Positions 17,530 to 26,226 of a DNA stretch of 64,000 nt are shown piece by piece (position 1 is the stretch's first letter; every line of letters starts with the position of its first letter). Below the pieces are notes generated by a model. The model saw only the letters and a list, made by a program, of their open reading frames with translations, did no database searches and was not told the DNA's origin. The translations under genes were made by a program, and so were the position numbers. The DNA is from an uncultured bacterium (GTDB lineage Bacteria > Myxococcota_A > Bradymonadia > Bradymonadales > Bradymonadaceae). The stretch lies in the NCBI GenBank assembly GCA_937981985.1, contig CALJNB010000005.1:310001-374000 (forward strand), read 5' to 3'.

Positions 17530-18390
17530 TTGAAAGATAATTATGCCAAAGTGAAAAATAATAAGTGGGCTAGTGATGACGATGCTTCAGATCTACTCGC
17601 CGGTATCCTTGACGAAACTGAGGACGATGCGATTGCCGAACAAGCTCGTCTTGACGCTGAGCTGAACGCTAAAAAAGAAGAGGAACGGATCGCCTTACAA
17701 TCGGCCGAAGAAAGCCGAAAGCAAGAAGCTGCAAGTAAGTTATCAGCTGAAATGAACCGTCTTGAAGGTGTAGAGCAAAAACGCACTGAAAAATTACAAG
17801 CCATCGAAGTTGAAGAACTAAAGGCGCGTGGGGAGTGGATCGATCCCGAAATTGAACGTCGTAGGTTGGAAGAAGTTAGACAACAAGAGGCACTTGCTAG
17901 AGCTGAAGAACAAGAGGCTGCATTTGAGGATGCGAGAGTACCAACAGGCCACGCTGTTAATGCAGCTGTACCAGCCGCAGCTAAATCCAAATTGCCACTC
18001 ATTATTCTTGGCGTTTTGGGTGTGCTATTGATAGTGGCGGGAGTCGCCGCAGCAACTATATTGGGGGGGTATTCGGCGGATAACACCTCGTATGCTAAGG
18101 CCGTTTTTGTACCAAAAACACCTGAAGCAAACCTTGTTGAAAAGAGTTTCACAGCTACTCCAAGAAAAAAGAAAGCAGCAGCTGTAGCGGATTCATCGTC
18201 CTCTAAACGATCGAAGTCTAGAAAATCAAAATCGAGATCCAGATCTAAATCGCGAACGAAAACGAAATCGAAAAAAAGGGCAACCGCACCGAAGAATCTG
18301 CGCGGCAAGCAAAAGCAGAATAAGGCGTCCAGCGCTTTAGAAAAAGCCCTGAAAAAGAACAACGATGTTTACGGAAGCAGCCCTTTTTAG
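17530..18390 (+). CDS. Coiled-coil single-pass membrane protein with Arg/Lys/Ser-rich tail
   Basis: A protein of about 286 residues. TTG 17530 is chosen because GGAG sits eight bases upstream; ATG 17494 in the same frame has no ribosome site and would add 12 residues. Residues about 15-150 are a Glu/Ala/Lys/Arg-rich coiled coil (LDETEDDAIAEQARLDAE onward), followed by one membrane segment (LPLIILGVLGVLLIVAGVAAA) and an extracytoplasmic stretch ending in an Arg/Ser/Lys-rich low-complexity tail (KSRKSKSRSRSKSRTKTK). No enzyme motif. It is divergent from the SRPBCC operon. The architecture suggests a structural or polyanion-binding envelope protein, which is only a guess. Confidence 0.8.
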   Translation: MKDNYAKVKNNKWASDDDASDLLAGILDETEDDAIAEQARLDAELNAKKEEERIALQSAEESRKQEAASKLSAEMNRLEGVEQKRTEKLQAIEVEELKARGEWIDPEIERRRLEEVRQQEALARAEEQEAAFEDARVPTGHAVNAAVPAAAKSKLPLIILGVLGVLLIVAGVAAATILGGYSADNTSYAKAVFVPKTPEANLVEKSFTATPRKKKAAAVADSSSSKRSKSRKSKSRSRSKSRTKTKSKKRATAPKNLRGKQKQNKASSALEKALKKNNDVYGSSPF

Positions 18391-18556
18391 AAACACAAGG
18401 TTTTTGTTTCAAATTCAATATTCACACTGGAATAGTTTACGAAGAGTTAATTTAGACTTTTTTGGAACTCTTTCGATCCAAACAGCATCCTATCAGTGAT
18501 GGCAATCAAGTTTAAAAAAAGCTTGGTCCTTTAGCGAATGTGATTATCTTTATACT

Positions 18557-19102
18557 ATGAACCTGTTGTTACGACATATTACACTGTTTTTCGTTTTCAC
18601 GACGGTTATTTCTTGTTCTTCACGGGAAAAAACGGTTGTTTCTACAAAGAGCGGCTTAGAATTCGCGAATTTAGATCGTGTCATCATGTCGACGGAGGAA
18701 TGGAGGGCGCGCCTTTCGCCAGAACAATTTAATATTCTGCGAGAGAAGGGAACCGAAGCCGCATATTCAGGGGAATACAACGCCTATAAAGAAGATGGCT
18801 TGTATGTATGTGCTGGTTGTAATAACCCGCTTTTCGATTCAAAAACAAAATTTGATTCTGGTACCGGTTGGCCTAGCTATACCGCTCCTGTTTCTAAATC
18901 AAACGTTTCTGAGGTTGTCGATCTGTCTCATGGCATGTCTAGAACTGAGGTTATTTGTAATAAATGTGATGGCCACCTTGGCCATCTGTTTAACGATGGA
19001 CCCGCGCCAACCGGCCAGCGGTACTGCATCAACTCGGCAGGTTTACGTTTCCGTGCCCGCGATAGTCTTGACGATGATGAAGATCATCAAAAATCAAAGT
19101 AA
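18557..19102 (+). CDS. msrB: Peptide-methionine (R)-S-oxide reductase, predicted lipoprotein
   Basis: MsrB reduces the R-sulfoxide of methionine in damaged proteins. The domain (about residues 45-170) shows [32 protein letters not shown] and the catalytic cysteine in RYCINS, plus the two CxxC zinc pairs CAGC and CNKC. Preceding it is a lipoprotein signal ([20 protein letters not shown]), so this copy should act in the periplasm or at a membrane surface rather than in the cytoplasm. ATG 18557 has no Shine-Dalgarno sequence and follows TATACT directly. Downstream is the sigma factor gene, in the same orientation about 100 bases on. Confidence 0.95.
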   Translation: MNLLLRHITLFFVFTTVISCSSREKTVVSTKSGLEFANLDRVIMSTEEWRARLSPEQFNILREKGTEAAYSGEYNAYKEDGLYVCAGCNNPLFDSKTKFDSGTGWPSYTAPVSKSNVSEVVDLSHGMSRTEVICNKCDGHLGHLFNDGPAPTGQRYCINSAGLRFRARDSLDDDEDHQKSK

Positions 19103-19192
19103 TTTTTCAAATAATTAAAAGCAGACCTTGATAAGTCTTTAATATAAAATTACATCGCTGGGATTTTACCTGGTGAGTGAAGAATCGTGAGT

Positions 19193-19198
19193 TATAAT
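19193..19198 (+). promoter_or_regulatory. Possible -10 element before the sigma factor gene
   Basis: A perfect TATAAT ends one base before the first ATG of the sigma factor gene. If used, transcription would start inside the annotated N-terminus, favouring a downstream ATG (19212 or 19227). No convincing -35 box is present, so this is tentative. Confidence 0.3.
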
Positions 19199-19199
19199 A

Positions 19200-20264
19200 A
19201 TGTTGCAACCAATGACGAAAGTAAACATGTCCGAGGATAAGTTCAACGCGGCTAAAAACGCCCAGATTGAAGTTTTGACCGGACCAGTCCTGCAAACCGA
19301 TACGCCAAGTTTCGAAATGAAGATGAAACTGGCTAGAAATCCTATGCTTCCAGACTCAGTGAGTCTCTTGGAAGCTCTAAATCGACCGACGACCGATTTA
19401 GTCGTTTCAGATCCTCTGTCTTCCTATCTCGCTCGTTTGAGGACTCTTAAGCCGATGAAAGCAGAAGATCAGCAAGAATTAGCTCTTCGATATTTAGAAG
19501 ATGGTGATGCCGAAGCTGCCAAAGTTCTAATCATGACTAATCTTCGCCTTGTTGTAAAAATCGCAAAGGAATATAAACGACGTTGGTCTAATCTTTTAGA
19601 CCTTATCCAAGAGGGCAATGTCGGTTTAGCTGAGGCCGTGACCCGATATGATCCCTATCGTGGTGTTAAATTTACGAGTTATGCTCAATACTGGGTGCGT
19701 GCAATGATTTTAAATTACTTGATGAATCATTTGCATCCCGTCCGAATTGGTTCTTCTCGAGCAGGGCGGAAACTTTTTTACAACCTTAAAAAAGCCCGTC
19801 GAGCATTATTGGAGCAAGGACATCGAAACCCGACGCCAGCGCTAATTGCCGAATATCTTGACGTGGATGAATCTGAGGTTGTCCGTGTGGCAGCTCAGTT
19901 GGACGCTCCACCGGTGTATATCGATGCACAAGCGCCGGGTCACGAAAGTACCACAATTGGAGAATTGATGGCCGATGATGCATCGGCGACCCCTGAAGAG
20001 ATCGTCTCTGATATGCAATCATCAAGTGAGTTGGCTCGCGTGATTAAAGCGTTCGGCCAGAGTCTTGAAAACGAAAGAGAGAAATCAATTTGGTTTGATC
20101 GAATGATTTCCGATGAGGCGAAAAGTTTGGTTGTGCTTGGTGATGAATACAAAGTTTCAAAAGAACGTATTCGTCAAGTCGAAGTGAAACTTCGAGAGCG
20201 CTTCAAGCGATATCTGCTCAAAGAATTGGGTGACGAAGTCCGTCTCAATTTTCTCGAGAAATAG
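19200..20264 (+). CDS. rpoH: RNA polymerase sigma-32 (RpoH-type) factor
   Basis: An alternative sigma-70-family factor of about 354 residues. Region 2 is clear: NLRLVVKIAKEYKRRWSNLL, LIQEGNVGLAEAVTRYDPYRG and FTSYAQYWVRAMILNYLM; region 4 with its helix-turn-helix is at the C-terminus (VLGDEYKVSKERIRQVEVKL). There is no long region 1.1, and the first conserved part DPLSSYLARLRTLKPM matches RpoH-like factors used for heat or stress responses in delta-proteobacteria. Start is uncertain: ATG 19200, 19212 and 19227 are in frame and none has a good ribosome site. Assignment to RpoH rather than another group 3 factor is likely but not certain. Confidence 0.9.
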   Translation: MLQPMTKVNMSEDKFNAAKNAQIEVLTGPVLQTDTPSFEMKMKLARNPMLPDSVSLLEALNRPTTDLVVSDPLSSYLARLRTLKPMKAEDQQELALRYLEDGDAEAAKVLIMTNLRLVVKIAKEYKRRWSNLLDLIQEGNVGLAEAVTRYDPYRGVKFTSYAQYWVRAMILNYLMNHLHPVRIGSSRAGRKLFYNLKKARRALLEQGHRNPTPALIAEYLDVDESEVVRVAAQLDAPPVYIDAQAPGHESTTIGELMADDASATPEEIVSDMQSSSELARVIKAFGQSLENEREKSIWFDRMISDEAKSLVVLGDEYKVSKERIRQVEVKLRERFKRYLLKELGDEVRLNFLEK

Positions 20265-20402
20265 TTTCAGACGTTTTTGTTTCGAGAAACGGAATCGCTT
20301 CTAACTTAACAACTCATTCAACAAAAATTGGAAAGGACTACCAACACGCGCTATTTCTATCGGTTGGCTTGACGTTTATAGCATGTGAGGCATGCTGTGC
20401 TG

Positions 20403-21428
20403 ATGAACCTAACAAAATACAACTTTATGATATTGCTCTTTGTTAGTTGTGCGGGGGTCTCATCAAAAAATATCATTGCGAATCGCGGTCCAAACTATTT
20501 CGAATGTATCGACGGGGATGTTGATGCTTGCTTTAAATACGCGAAATCTCAACCACAAGGACGTGATCGAAAAACAACCCGAGCTGCTATCGTTACTTAT
20601 CAATATGCCTGCTTTCAGGAACATCCTGAATCGTGTCTGGAGATTGGGCGTATTTATGGAGCATCAACGCTTGTAATTTCCAATTCACGCCAAGGCGAAA
20701 TCTATAGAAAAGCATGTGATCATGGAGAACTGGAAGCATGCGTATTACTCGCCGATAAATTGGCTTTTGCCGATGCGATCGTGAGTTATGAAAACGTTTG
20801 TAAACAAAATTACGGTCCAGCGTGTTCTCGCTTGGCACAAATTTATCGTAAGAATTGGCGTTTTTCAGATGGACTCCAAAAGGCTCTCAAATTCGATAAA
20901 AAAGCGTGTGAATTGGGAAATGACGTCGGTTGTATTTCGGCGGGCCAAGCCTATTTTTTCGGATCAGGTGTCGAGAAGGATTCCGAGATAGCACGGGGTT
21001 ACTTTGAGCGATCGTGCAACGAAAAAAGTGGCGCAGGTTGTGCTGCGTTAGGCAAAATCTACGCAAAGGGAATCGGTGTCGAAAAAGACCCGAATAAGGC
21101 AACGGTGTACGCTAACCTTGCTGAAAAGCATAGACGTGTGAATGTCGCTCAAACACCTCAATCAGCGTACTTAATTTTCGTCGATGCCTGCAATTATGGC
21201 GATAGTCTAGGTTGTTTTAACGCCGGTTCTTTTTTGTCTCAAGGATTGGAAATCACACGCAATGCAAAAACTGCACGTGAATTTTTTCAACGAGCTTGTC
21301 GCGCCGGATTAAGTAGTGCTTGTGAGCGTCGAAACAGAGCGCCGGTTGCTGGTCCGACCCAAACGACAGAAATAACGACAAAAGAAGTTGATCATTTTGA
21401 CGAGTGGGGAAATAAGATCGAAAAATGA
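20403..21428 (+). CDS. Sel1-repeat lipoprotein
   Basis: A lipoprotein of 341 residues. ATG 20403 gives the signal peptide MNLTKYNFMILLFVSC with Cys16; the in-frame start at 20385 adds six residues. The mature protein is a string of Sel1-type TPR-like helical repeats: for example CELGNDVGCISAGQAYFFGSG and CNEKSGAGCAALGKIYAKGIG, each with paired cysteines typical of secreted Sel1 proteins. About six to seven repeats occupy residues 30-310. Sel1 lipoproteins generally mediate protein-protein contacts in the periplasm. It is convergent with the lipoprotein at 21456, 27 bases apart. Confidence 0.9.
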   Translation: MNLTKYNFMILLFVSCAGVSSKNIIANRGPNYFECIDGDVDACFKYAKSQPQGRDRKTTRAAIVTYQYACFQEHPESCLEIGRIYGASTLVISNSRQGEIYRKACDHGELEACVLLADKLAFADAIVSYENVCKQNYGPACSRLAQIYRKNWRFSDGLQKALKFDKKACELGNDVGCISAGQAYFFGSGVEKDSEIARGYFERSCNEKSGAGCAALGKIYAKGIGVEKDPNKATVYANLAEKHRRVNVAQTPQSAYLIFVDACNYGDSLGCFNAGSFLSQGLEITRNAKTAREFFQRACRAGLSSACERRNRAPVAGPTQTTEITTKEVDHFDEWGNKIEK

Positions 21429-21455
21429 AACCTCCCCCAAGATGTTTTCATGTTT

Positions 21456-22346
21456 CTATTTAATTGAAATTTTTACCGCACCAGTTGGAAAGGATTCCAA
21501 ATTGGTATCCATCTGGATTGGGGTACCGGCAGTCGGGGAGTCTAATTGGATAACAAGCGGTTTGAAAGTGAACGGCGACGGAGAGTTATCCGGATCGGGC
21601 TCAATAGAAATTACAGCAGTTGCAGTAGACAGATCAATGGGCGGCGCTATGAAGTCTTGTCCGGGAAACGCAGGCGTGGCATCTGGACCTGCAGTTGGAC
21701 CGGCGCCATCAGCATCCGCGACGTCTGTCGCTAAAAAGGTTCCAGTACTAATTGGCCCTTCTCCGGTAACGGCCCAACCCTCATATTTCCAGCCGGTCGG
21801 TAAGGTTGGCAAAGTCAACGGAACGGGATCTGCACCGCTTGGATCGAAAAACCAAAGTCCGTTATTGAAGTCAGTTTCTAAACTAGCTGTAGACGGTGTT
21901 TGCAGAAAGACGCTACCCGCGGCTGTCGAAAAGTCATCTCCAAAAGCGGCTACAAGCGTTGCATTGGTGGTCGTCGAGTAGCCTGGTTCAGCAACGATAT
22001 CGCCCTCAAGTATGGAGGTTGATGAAGGTTTCGGGTCATCGTTTTCTTTGGGCTCTATGGTGAGTACATATCGCGTTCCTTCTGTAAGTTCGGAGCCCCC
22101 TTCAAATATGAATTCTGTCGGGTTTGACTTGACGTCAAATCGGCCCACCGAAACAGGCCCGGCATCGGTGATTATCCACCCCTCATATACATAATCTGGT
22201 CCAAGTTCTTCCAATCCTTCGAAAGTCGCTACAACGTCTATTTGTTTGTTAATCTCAGTATCTTGATTTTCGTTATTTGAGAGATCATTGGCTTCGCCAC
22301 AAGCAAGTAGCGTCATGGCTAAAGTAATAATGAACATATGTTTCAT
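21456..22346 (-). CDS. Predicted lipoprotein with two 'YEGW' beta domains
   Basis: A 296-residue lipoprotein (MKHMFIITLAMTLLAC, Cys16), with AGGA before ATG 22346. The mature part contains two homologous halves: each has YEGWIITDAGPVSVGRF or YEGWAVTGEGPISTGTF followed by a segment with VLTIEPKEN or VISIEPDPD. This repeated unit resembles the C-terminal extracytoplasmic domain of some proteins labelled anti-sigma-K-like, where the YEGW motif is typical, but no anti-sigma cytoplasmic part is present here, so the name should not be transferred. Acidic and low in Lys. Function unknown. Confidence 0.83.
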   Translation of the reverse strand: MKHMFIITLAMTLLACGEANDLSNNENQDTEINKQIDVVATFEGLEELGPDYVYEGWIITDAGPVSVGRFDVKSNPTEFIFEGGSELTEGTRYVLTIEPKENDDPKPSSTSILEGDIVAEPGYSTTTNATLVAAFGDDFSTAAGSVFLQTPSTASLETDFNNGLWFFDPSGADPVPLTLPTLPTGWKYEGWAVTGEGPISTGTFLATDVADADGAGPTAGPDATPAFPGQDFIAPPIDLSTATAVISIEPDPDNSPSPFTFKPLVIQLDSPTAGTPIQMDTNLESFPTGAVKISIK

Positions 22347-22539
22347 ATTGTATTCCTAATTTTGATGACCCGTACATTCGGACACTCTTAAGATGATTTT
22401 CTGGAAAAGATGATTCGATATTTTAACGATCAATTTCGCCAATGACTGTTCGGTTTTCGTTATGAATTATCGATTTGAAGCTATTGATCTGATCTGTCGA
22501 TCTAGCCTATGTATAAAATTGGTCTGTTTCGGAGAGTTT

Positions 22540-23520
22540 GTGAGCTTTGTAGTAAATTTGCTTTTTATCGGGTTTGGAGTGGGGCTGGGATGGTGTTTTT
22601 GGAAACGAGGTACTTCAACGATATCATCTGATCTATCCGCAACGGAGCTTCAGGTATCCACCTCAAAGAAGATGGAAGAGTCTTCTGCGCTTCGAGAAAT
22701 CACCGAGGAGCGAGATTTTCTCAATAGTCAGTTTGATCTTTTGCTGTCTAAATTAAATGACGAAGCGAAAACCAACTGGCGGACCAGTGGCGACGGAACA
22801 TTTGGAGACTTGGAAAAAGTGGAGAGGGAAAAATTAAGGCTCGCGAAAAAGATAAAAGAGTTTGTGGGTAAAGTTGATAAGGATACCCGTCGGCACGTTT
22901 CAAGTTTGGACGAAGAGTCTTTAGGGGTAATCTCCCCGATTCGAGATCAACTCCAGAGTGAGGAAAAGTCTCGTTTGGAAGTTCAGGATAGTTTTAATCG
23001 TCTGGTAGGGAAGTTAGAGCCTCAACTTCAAAATACTTGGGAAGGTTTGGACGAGGGATCTGTAGGGCGTTCTGATCTGGAAGAGGAGAACCGTTGGCGT
23101 AGTCGGTTCGAACATCTTTTGTCCAAAGTAGATCCGCAGTTTCATGAATGGCAAAGATTGGAGAGAGCTTCGCTGACACTCTTAGGTGACCTCCAGGGTG
23201 ACGAAGAAATATTGAGCACTCAAGACTGGTTGAGATCTGATTTAGCAGGGGATGGACCGACATGGCTATTAGAGTCTCCGGGACGTGAGCCAGACGATCT
23301 TAAAAGGATCTGGGGCGTGGGACCTGTCTTGGAGAAAACCCTTAATAGTCTCGGCATTTACTATTTCTCGCAGCTGAGTCAATTGACAGAAGTCGATGAT
23401 ATTGCATGGGTCTCTGAAAGAATAAAGACGTTTCCCGATAGAATTGAACGCGATCAATGGGTTAAGCAGGCGGGGTTATTATTAGACGATCCCGACGCGA
23501 TTATGAAAAAACCTTATTGA
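22540..23520 (+). CDS. Membrane-anchored coiled-coil protein with C-terminal helix-hairpin-helix
   Basis: About 326 residues from GTG 22540 (GGAG just upstream); an ATG at 22462 in frame would add 26 residues without a ribosome site. An N-terminal membrane segment (FVVNLLFIGFGVGLGWCFW) is followed by a long Glu/Lys/Leu-rich coiled coil up to about residue 240. The last 80 residues form a helix-hairpin-helix domain: DLKRIWGVGPVLEKTLNSLG and YYFSQLSQLTEVDDIAWV, the pattern found in many membrane proteins with a terminal 'IxGIGPxxxxxLxxxGI' module. Role unknown; nucleic-acid or protein binding at the inner membrane is possible. Confidence 0.8.
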   Translation: MSFVVNLLFIGFGVGLGWCFWKRGTSTISSDLSATELQVSTSKKMEESSALREITEERDFLNSQFDLLLSKLNDEAKTNWRTSGDGTFGDLEKVEREKLRLAKKIKEFVGKVDKDTRRHVSSLDEESLGVISPIRDQLQSEEKSRLEVQDSFNRLVGKLEPQLQNTWEGLDEGSVGRSDLEEENRWRSRFEHLLSKVDPQFHEWQRLERASLTLLGDLQGDEEILSTQDWLRSDLAGDGPTWLLESPGREPDDLKRIWGVGPVLEKTLNSLGIYYFSQLSQLTEVDDIAWVSERIKTFPDRIERDQWVKQAGLLLDDPDAIMKKPY

Positions 23521-23906
23521 AATAAGTATTGGGTAATTACGCGGGCTATTCTTGAAAGTCGACGATAAATTCTGCTTTTAAAAACGGAGAAAGTCTTAGG
23601 AACGTTGCGGAAAAGGTAACTTTTGGTGTAAACAGATAGAACCACTTTCGTCGAGATCGCGTGCCGTGTTTTCCATTATCCGAGTCTTTTCGTTGGGTCT
23701 TTTCCTCCGCTAATAAAAACGCGCTCATAGGTCATGTTTTTTTGAAGAGCCTCATTCCCGAATTACTATTGGTTACCAAAACTGCTCAATGCTTTTTAAG
23801 TGTTTTGCCCCTCAACGGTTCGGCTAGCGAATTTTGTACCCGAAGCAGTGATTGGATATATTCTGCAGACGACTCTTGCAGCCTCGCTCGATTTTAATCG
23901 TAATTT
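23521..23906. other. Intergenic stretch without a supported gene
   Basis: Between the coiled-coil protein and phaR, 386 bases hold only short open frames with no ribosome site and no protein-like composition. I see no tRNA, strong terminator hairpin or repeat. It probably carries the promoter of the phaR operon, but no convincing -35/-10 pair stands out. Confidence 0.5.
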
Positions 23907-24491
23907 ATGACACGTATAATAAAACGATATGCCAATCGAAAACTCTACGACACTAAGCAAAGTTCTTATGTCACTTTAGAGCAAATCCAAAACATGGTTG
24001 AACAGGGAGAAGACCTTCGAATTTTGGATAATAAAACCAAAGAGGATATTACGAATTCTACCTTTGCTCAGATCATTTTTGAGAGAGAAAAAGCAAAGGA
24101 AAAAGTACTGCCTTTATCGACTTTGCGGTCAATGATTCAATCTGGTGAGTATTTTGAAGACGACATTCAGCATCCTATTGGTAAATTGAAAGATGATTTA
24201 GTCAGCGGTTCCTCCATGTTGGAAAATGAGGGTAAAAATTCTATAAGAGAGTTTTTAAAATCCACACAAATAAGCCTGGACAACCTGGAACGAAACATTA
24301 ATTTAGGGTTAAAAAATACCGTAAATGAAATGACTGATTATCCTGTTTTGGAACGGAATATTCGGGCTATTGATCAACGGTTAAAGGCTGTTGAGAAATC
24401 GATGAATCGAATCGAACATCTTTTAAATTCAGAAAAAGCAACCCACCTTTCAGGAATCTTCCATGACCCGTATCAAGACTTACCGCAATGA
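23907..24491 (+). CDS. phaR: Polyhydroxyalkanoate synthesis regulator PhaR-like
   Basis: A 194-residue regulator. The N-terminal DNA-binding domain is unmistakable: IIKRYANRKLYDTKQSSYVTL followed by LDNKTKEDITNSTFAQIIFE. In other bacteria PhaR binds PHA granules and represses phasin or PHA-related genes. The C-terminal part is a predicted coiled coil (residues 100-180). No PHA synthase, phasin or depolymerase lies in this window, and the next gene overlaps by four bases (ATGA), so here it heads an operon of unrelated-looking genes. The start ATG has no obvious Shine-Dalgarno sequence. Confidence 0.92.
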   Translation: MTRIIKRYANRKLYDTKQSSYVTLEQIQNMVEQGEDLRILDNKTKEDITNSTFAQIIFEREKAKEKVLPLSTLRSMIQSGEYFEDDIQHPIGKLKDDLVSGSSMLENEGKNSIREFLKSTQISLDNLERNINLGLKNTVNEMTDYPVLERNIRAIDQRLKAVEKSMNRIEHLLNSEKATHLSGIFHDPYQDLPQ

Positions 24492-26209
24492 TCGTTAGAT
24501 GCCCCGAATGTCAAACCGGATTTAATTTATCTCCGGAAAAAGTACCCGCGAAGGGTGCAAAGTTGAGATGCTCTAAATGCGAACATCTTTTTCGCGTACG
24601 CATCACCGATGGTCGCCCCGAAATTTTTTATAAAAAAACCGACGAACCCCTTCCCAAACCGAAATCCGATCCATTGGAAGACCTAGATCCTTTCGGGGAT
24701 GCTGATGATCTTTTTGCTACCTCAAACAATGAAACCCAAATGGGCGGGCTCCTTCATCGGTCGATCGTTTTTGAGCAAAAACGAGAGACTGAGCTGCTTG
24801 AAGGTATTTTGGAATCCAAAAGCGAATTGACTTTCGACAAAACTAGCTTTGGTGCGCCTTCTTCTGGAACTCAGCCTCGCCGCAAGGGGGTCGTGCCATC
24901 TATCCCACCTGAGTCCCTCGTTCCAATAGAATCGATCCCGCGGGTAGAACATCGAAAGCCGGTTTCTCCTTTAGTAACCGATCGAGCACCGAGAAAATTA
25001 AATGCGATTTCATCGGATGAACTTGATCTATTCGCCGATGATTCAGGTTTTGGATTTTCCAATAGCAATAACGATAACTCGGTTGAAGATCCATTCTACG
25101 GTGCATTTGACGAATCTGATGAAGAGCCAAACCAACAACAAAAAGCGGCCGTCGACCTTCACGTGCCAGTCGAGCCTTATGAATTTTCAGGTTTTGATCT
25201 ACCTGAACCGATCCCAATGCCTCAAGAATCGGTATTTGAAAATAAAGTTGAAGAGTCCAGCTCTGAGGACTTCTTTATGCGTGGTGGATCTAGTCGTGTC
25301 TATGATTCTCCAGAAGAAACTCTTCTCGAGCCCACGCCTCCCGCTTCAAGAAGTCAATTTCCCGAACCCGCGCCAGATCTTATTCCTGACGAAAATCTGA
25401 GAGAGGAAAGAAAGGAGAAGGCGAAGGAAAAAAAGAGAAAAAAAAGAATAAAGAAAAGTCTCGTTCCGGACGAGCCGAAGCTCGAGCTGGATTTCCCGAA
25501 AGAAGTCGTTCAAAAACCGCATGCACGACCGGTTCAAACTTTACCATCACAAGCTAAAGCGAGTCTTTCAGACTCCCAGAAGTTTGAAAAAGAAAAGAGA
25601 CGCCACGCATTAAATAACCCCAGTCCGGGGCCGATCGCTTTACAGCCACAGAAGGTAGGGGGAAGTGCGATTCGTCGAATTTTCGATACTTTGTTTATCG
25701 CGATTTTTCTCGTGGGGCTCTATATCGCTGTAATCGCTTACAAGACTGGTGGTTTTTTCGATTTCAGCGCACCTCTCGAGATGATCGAGGTGGCTTTTGA
25801 GGGAAAACCTTACGAAAAAACTTCGAATGCAAAGAAAGATAAGGATTCTAATCTCCAACGCTACGCTAAACCCTATCTGAAGCAGATGATCGCAACACCT
25901 CTCCGCATAAAGAGCAAAGACCATGTCTTATTGATCAATGGACTCATCGAAAATCCTGGACCTGACGCAACGAATAGAGAAATTATCGTAAAGATTTCTT
26001 CATCGGCCGGAGAGACAGAGAAGACCGTACATCTTGGGGAAGCGCTTTCGATTGCTCAATTAAAGGAAGGTCTTGAAGCCGATTCCTTTTCAAGCCTACC
26101 AAAAATAAATCAACTCGCTAAAGATTCCACGACACCCTTTTTCGTCGTATTTCGTAGTCCGGTTCGTTTTCGCGATCTAGAAATGAAAGCCGAAATTCTT
26201 ACAAAATAG
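24488..26209 (+). CDS. Zinc-ribbon membrane protein, MJ0042/DUF3426-like
   Basis: A 573-residue protein opening with an MJ0042-type zinc ribbon: C5xxC8 and C28xxC31 in MIVRCPECQTGF ... LRCSKCEHLFRVR. A long acidic, Pro/Ser-rich, poorly conserved linker (about 45-385, with a very basic KEKKRKKRIKKS patch near 320) leads to one membrane segment (LFIAIFLVGLYIAVIAY, about 400-416) and a 150-residue beta-rich extracytoplasmic domain of DUF3426 type (VLLINGLIENPGP ... EIIVKISSS). Such proteins are common in delta-proteobacteria and uncharacterised. Its start overlaps the phaR stop, so the two are translationally coupled. Confidence 0.88.
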   Translation: MIVRCPECQTGFNLSPEKVPAKGAKLRCSKCEHLFRVRITDGRPEIFYKKTDEPLPKPKSDPLEDLDPFGDADDLFATSNNETQMGGLLHRSIVFEQKRETELLEGILESKSELTFDKTSFGAPSSGTQPRRKGVVPSIPPESLVPIESIPRVEHRKPVSPLVTDRAPRKLNAISSDELDLFADDSGFGFSNSNNDNSVEDPFYGAFDESDEEPNQQQKAAVDLHVPVEPYEFSGFDLPEPIPMPQESVFENKVEESSSEDFFMRGGSSRVYDSPEETLLEPTPPASRSQFPEPAPDLIPDENLREERKEKAKEKKRKKRIKKSLVPDEPKLELDFPKEVVQKPHARPVQTLPSQAKASLSDSQKFEKEKRRHALNNPSPGPIALQPQKVGGSAIRRIFDTLFIAIFLVGLYIAVIAYKTGGFFDFSAPLEMIEVAFEGKPYEKTSNAKKDKDSNLQRYAKPYLKQMIATPLRIKSKDHVLLINGLIENPGPDATNREIIVKISSSAGETEKTVHLGEALSIAQLKEGLEADSFSSLPKINQLAKDSTTPFFVVFRSPVRFRDLEMKAEILTK

Positions 26210-26226
26210 GACCCGGAAACCGAGTA

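Noticed and set aside
17541-18362. A 273-codon frame antisense to the coiled-coil membrane protein
   Set aside because: It mirrors the Lys/Glu/Ser-rich coding strand, giving a Phe/Ser/Ala-rich product with no ribosome site or domain.
21388-21981. A 197-codon plus-strand frame over the YEGW lipoprotein
   Set aside because: The minus-strand gene has a signal peptide, ribosome site and internal domain repeat; the plus-strand frame has none.
21456-22346. Naming the lipoprotein an anti-sigma factor
   Set aside because: Only the extracytoplasmic YEGW-type domain is similar; there is no membrane helix or cytoplasmic sigma-binding part.
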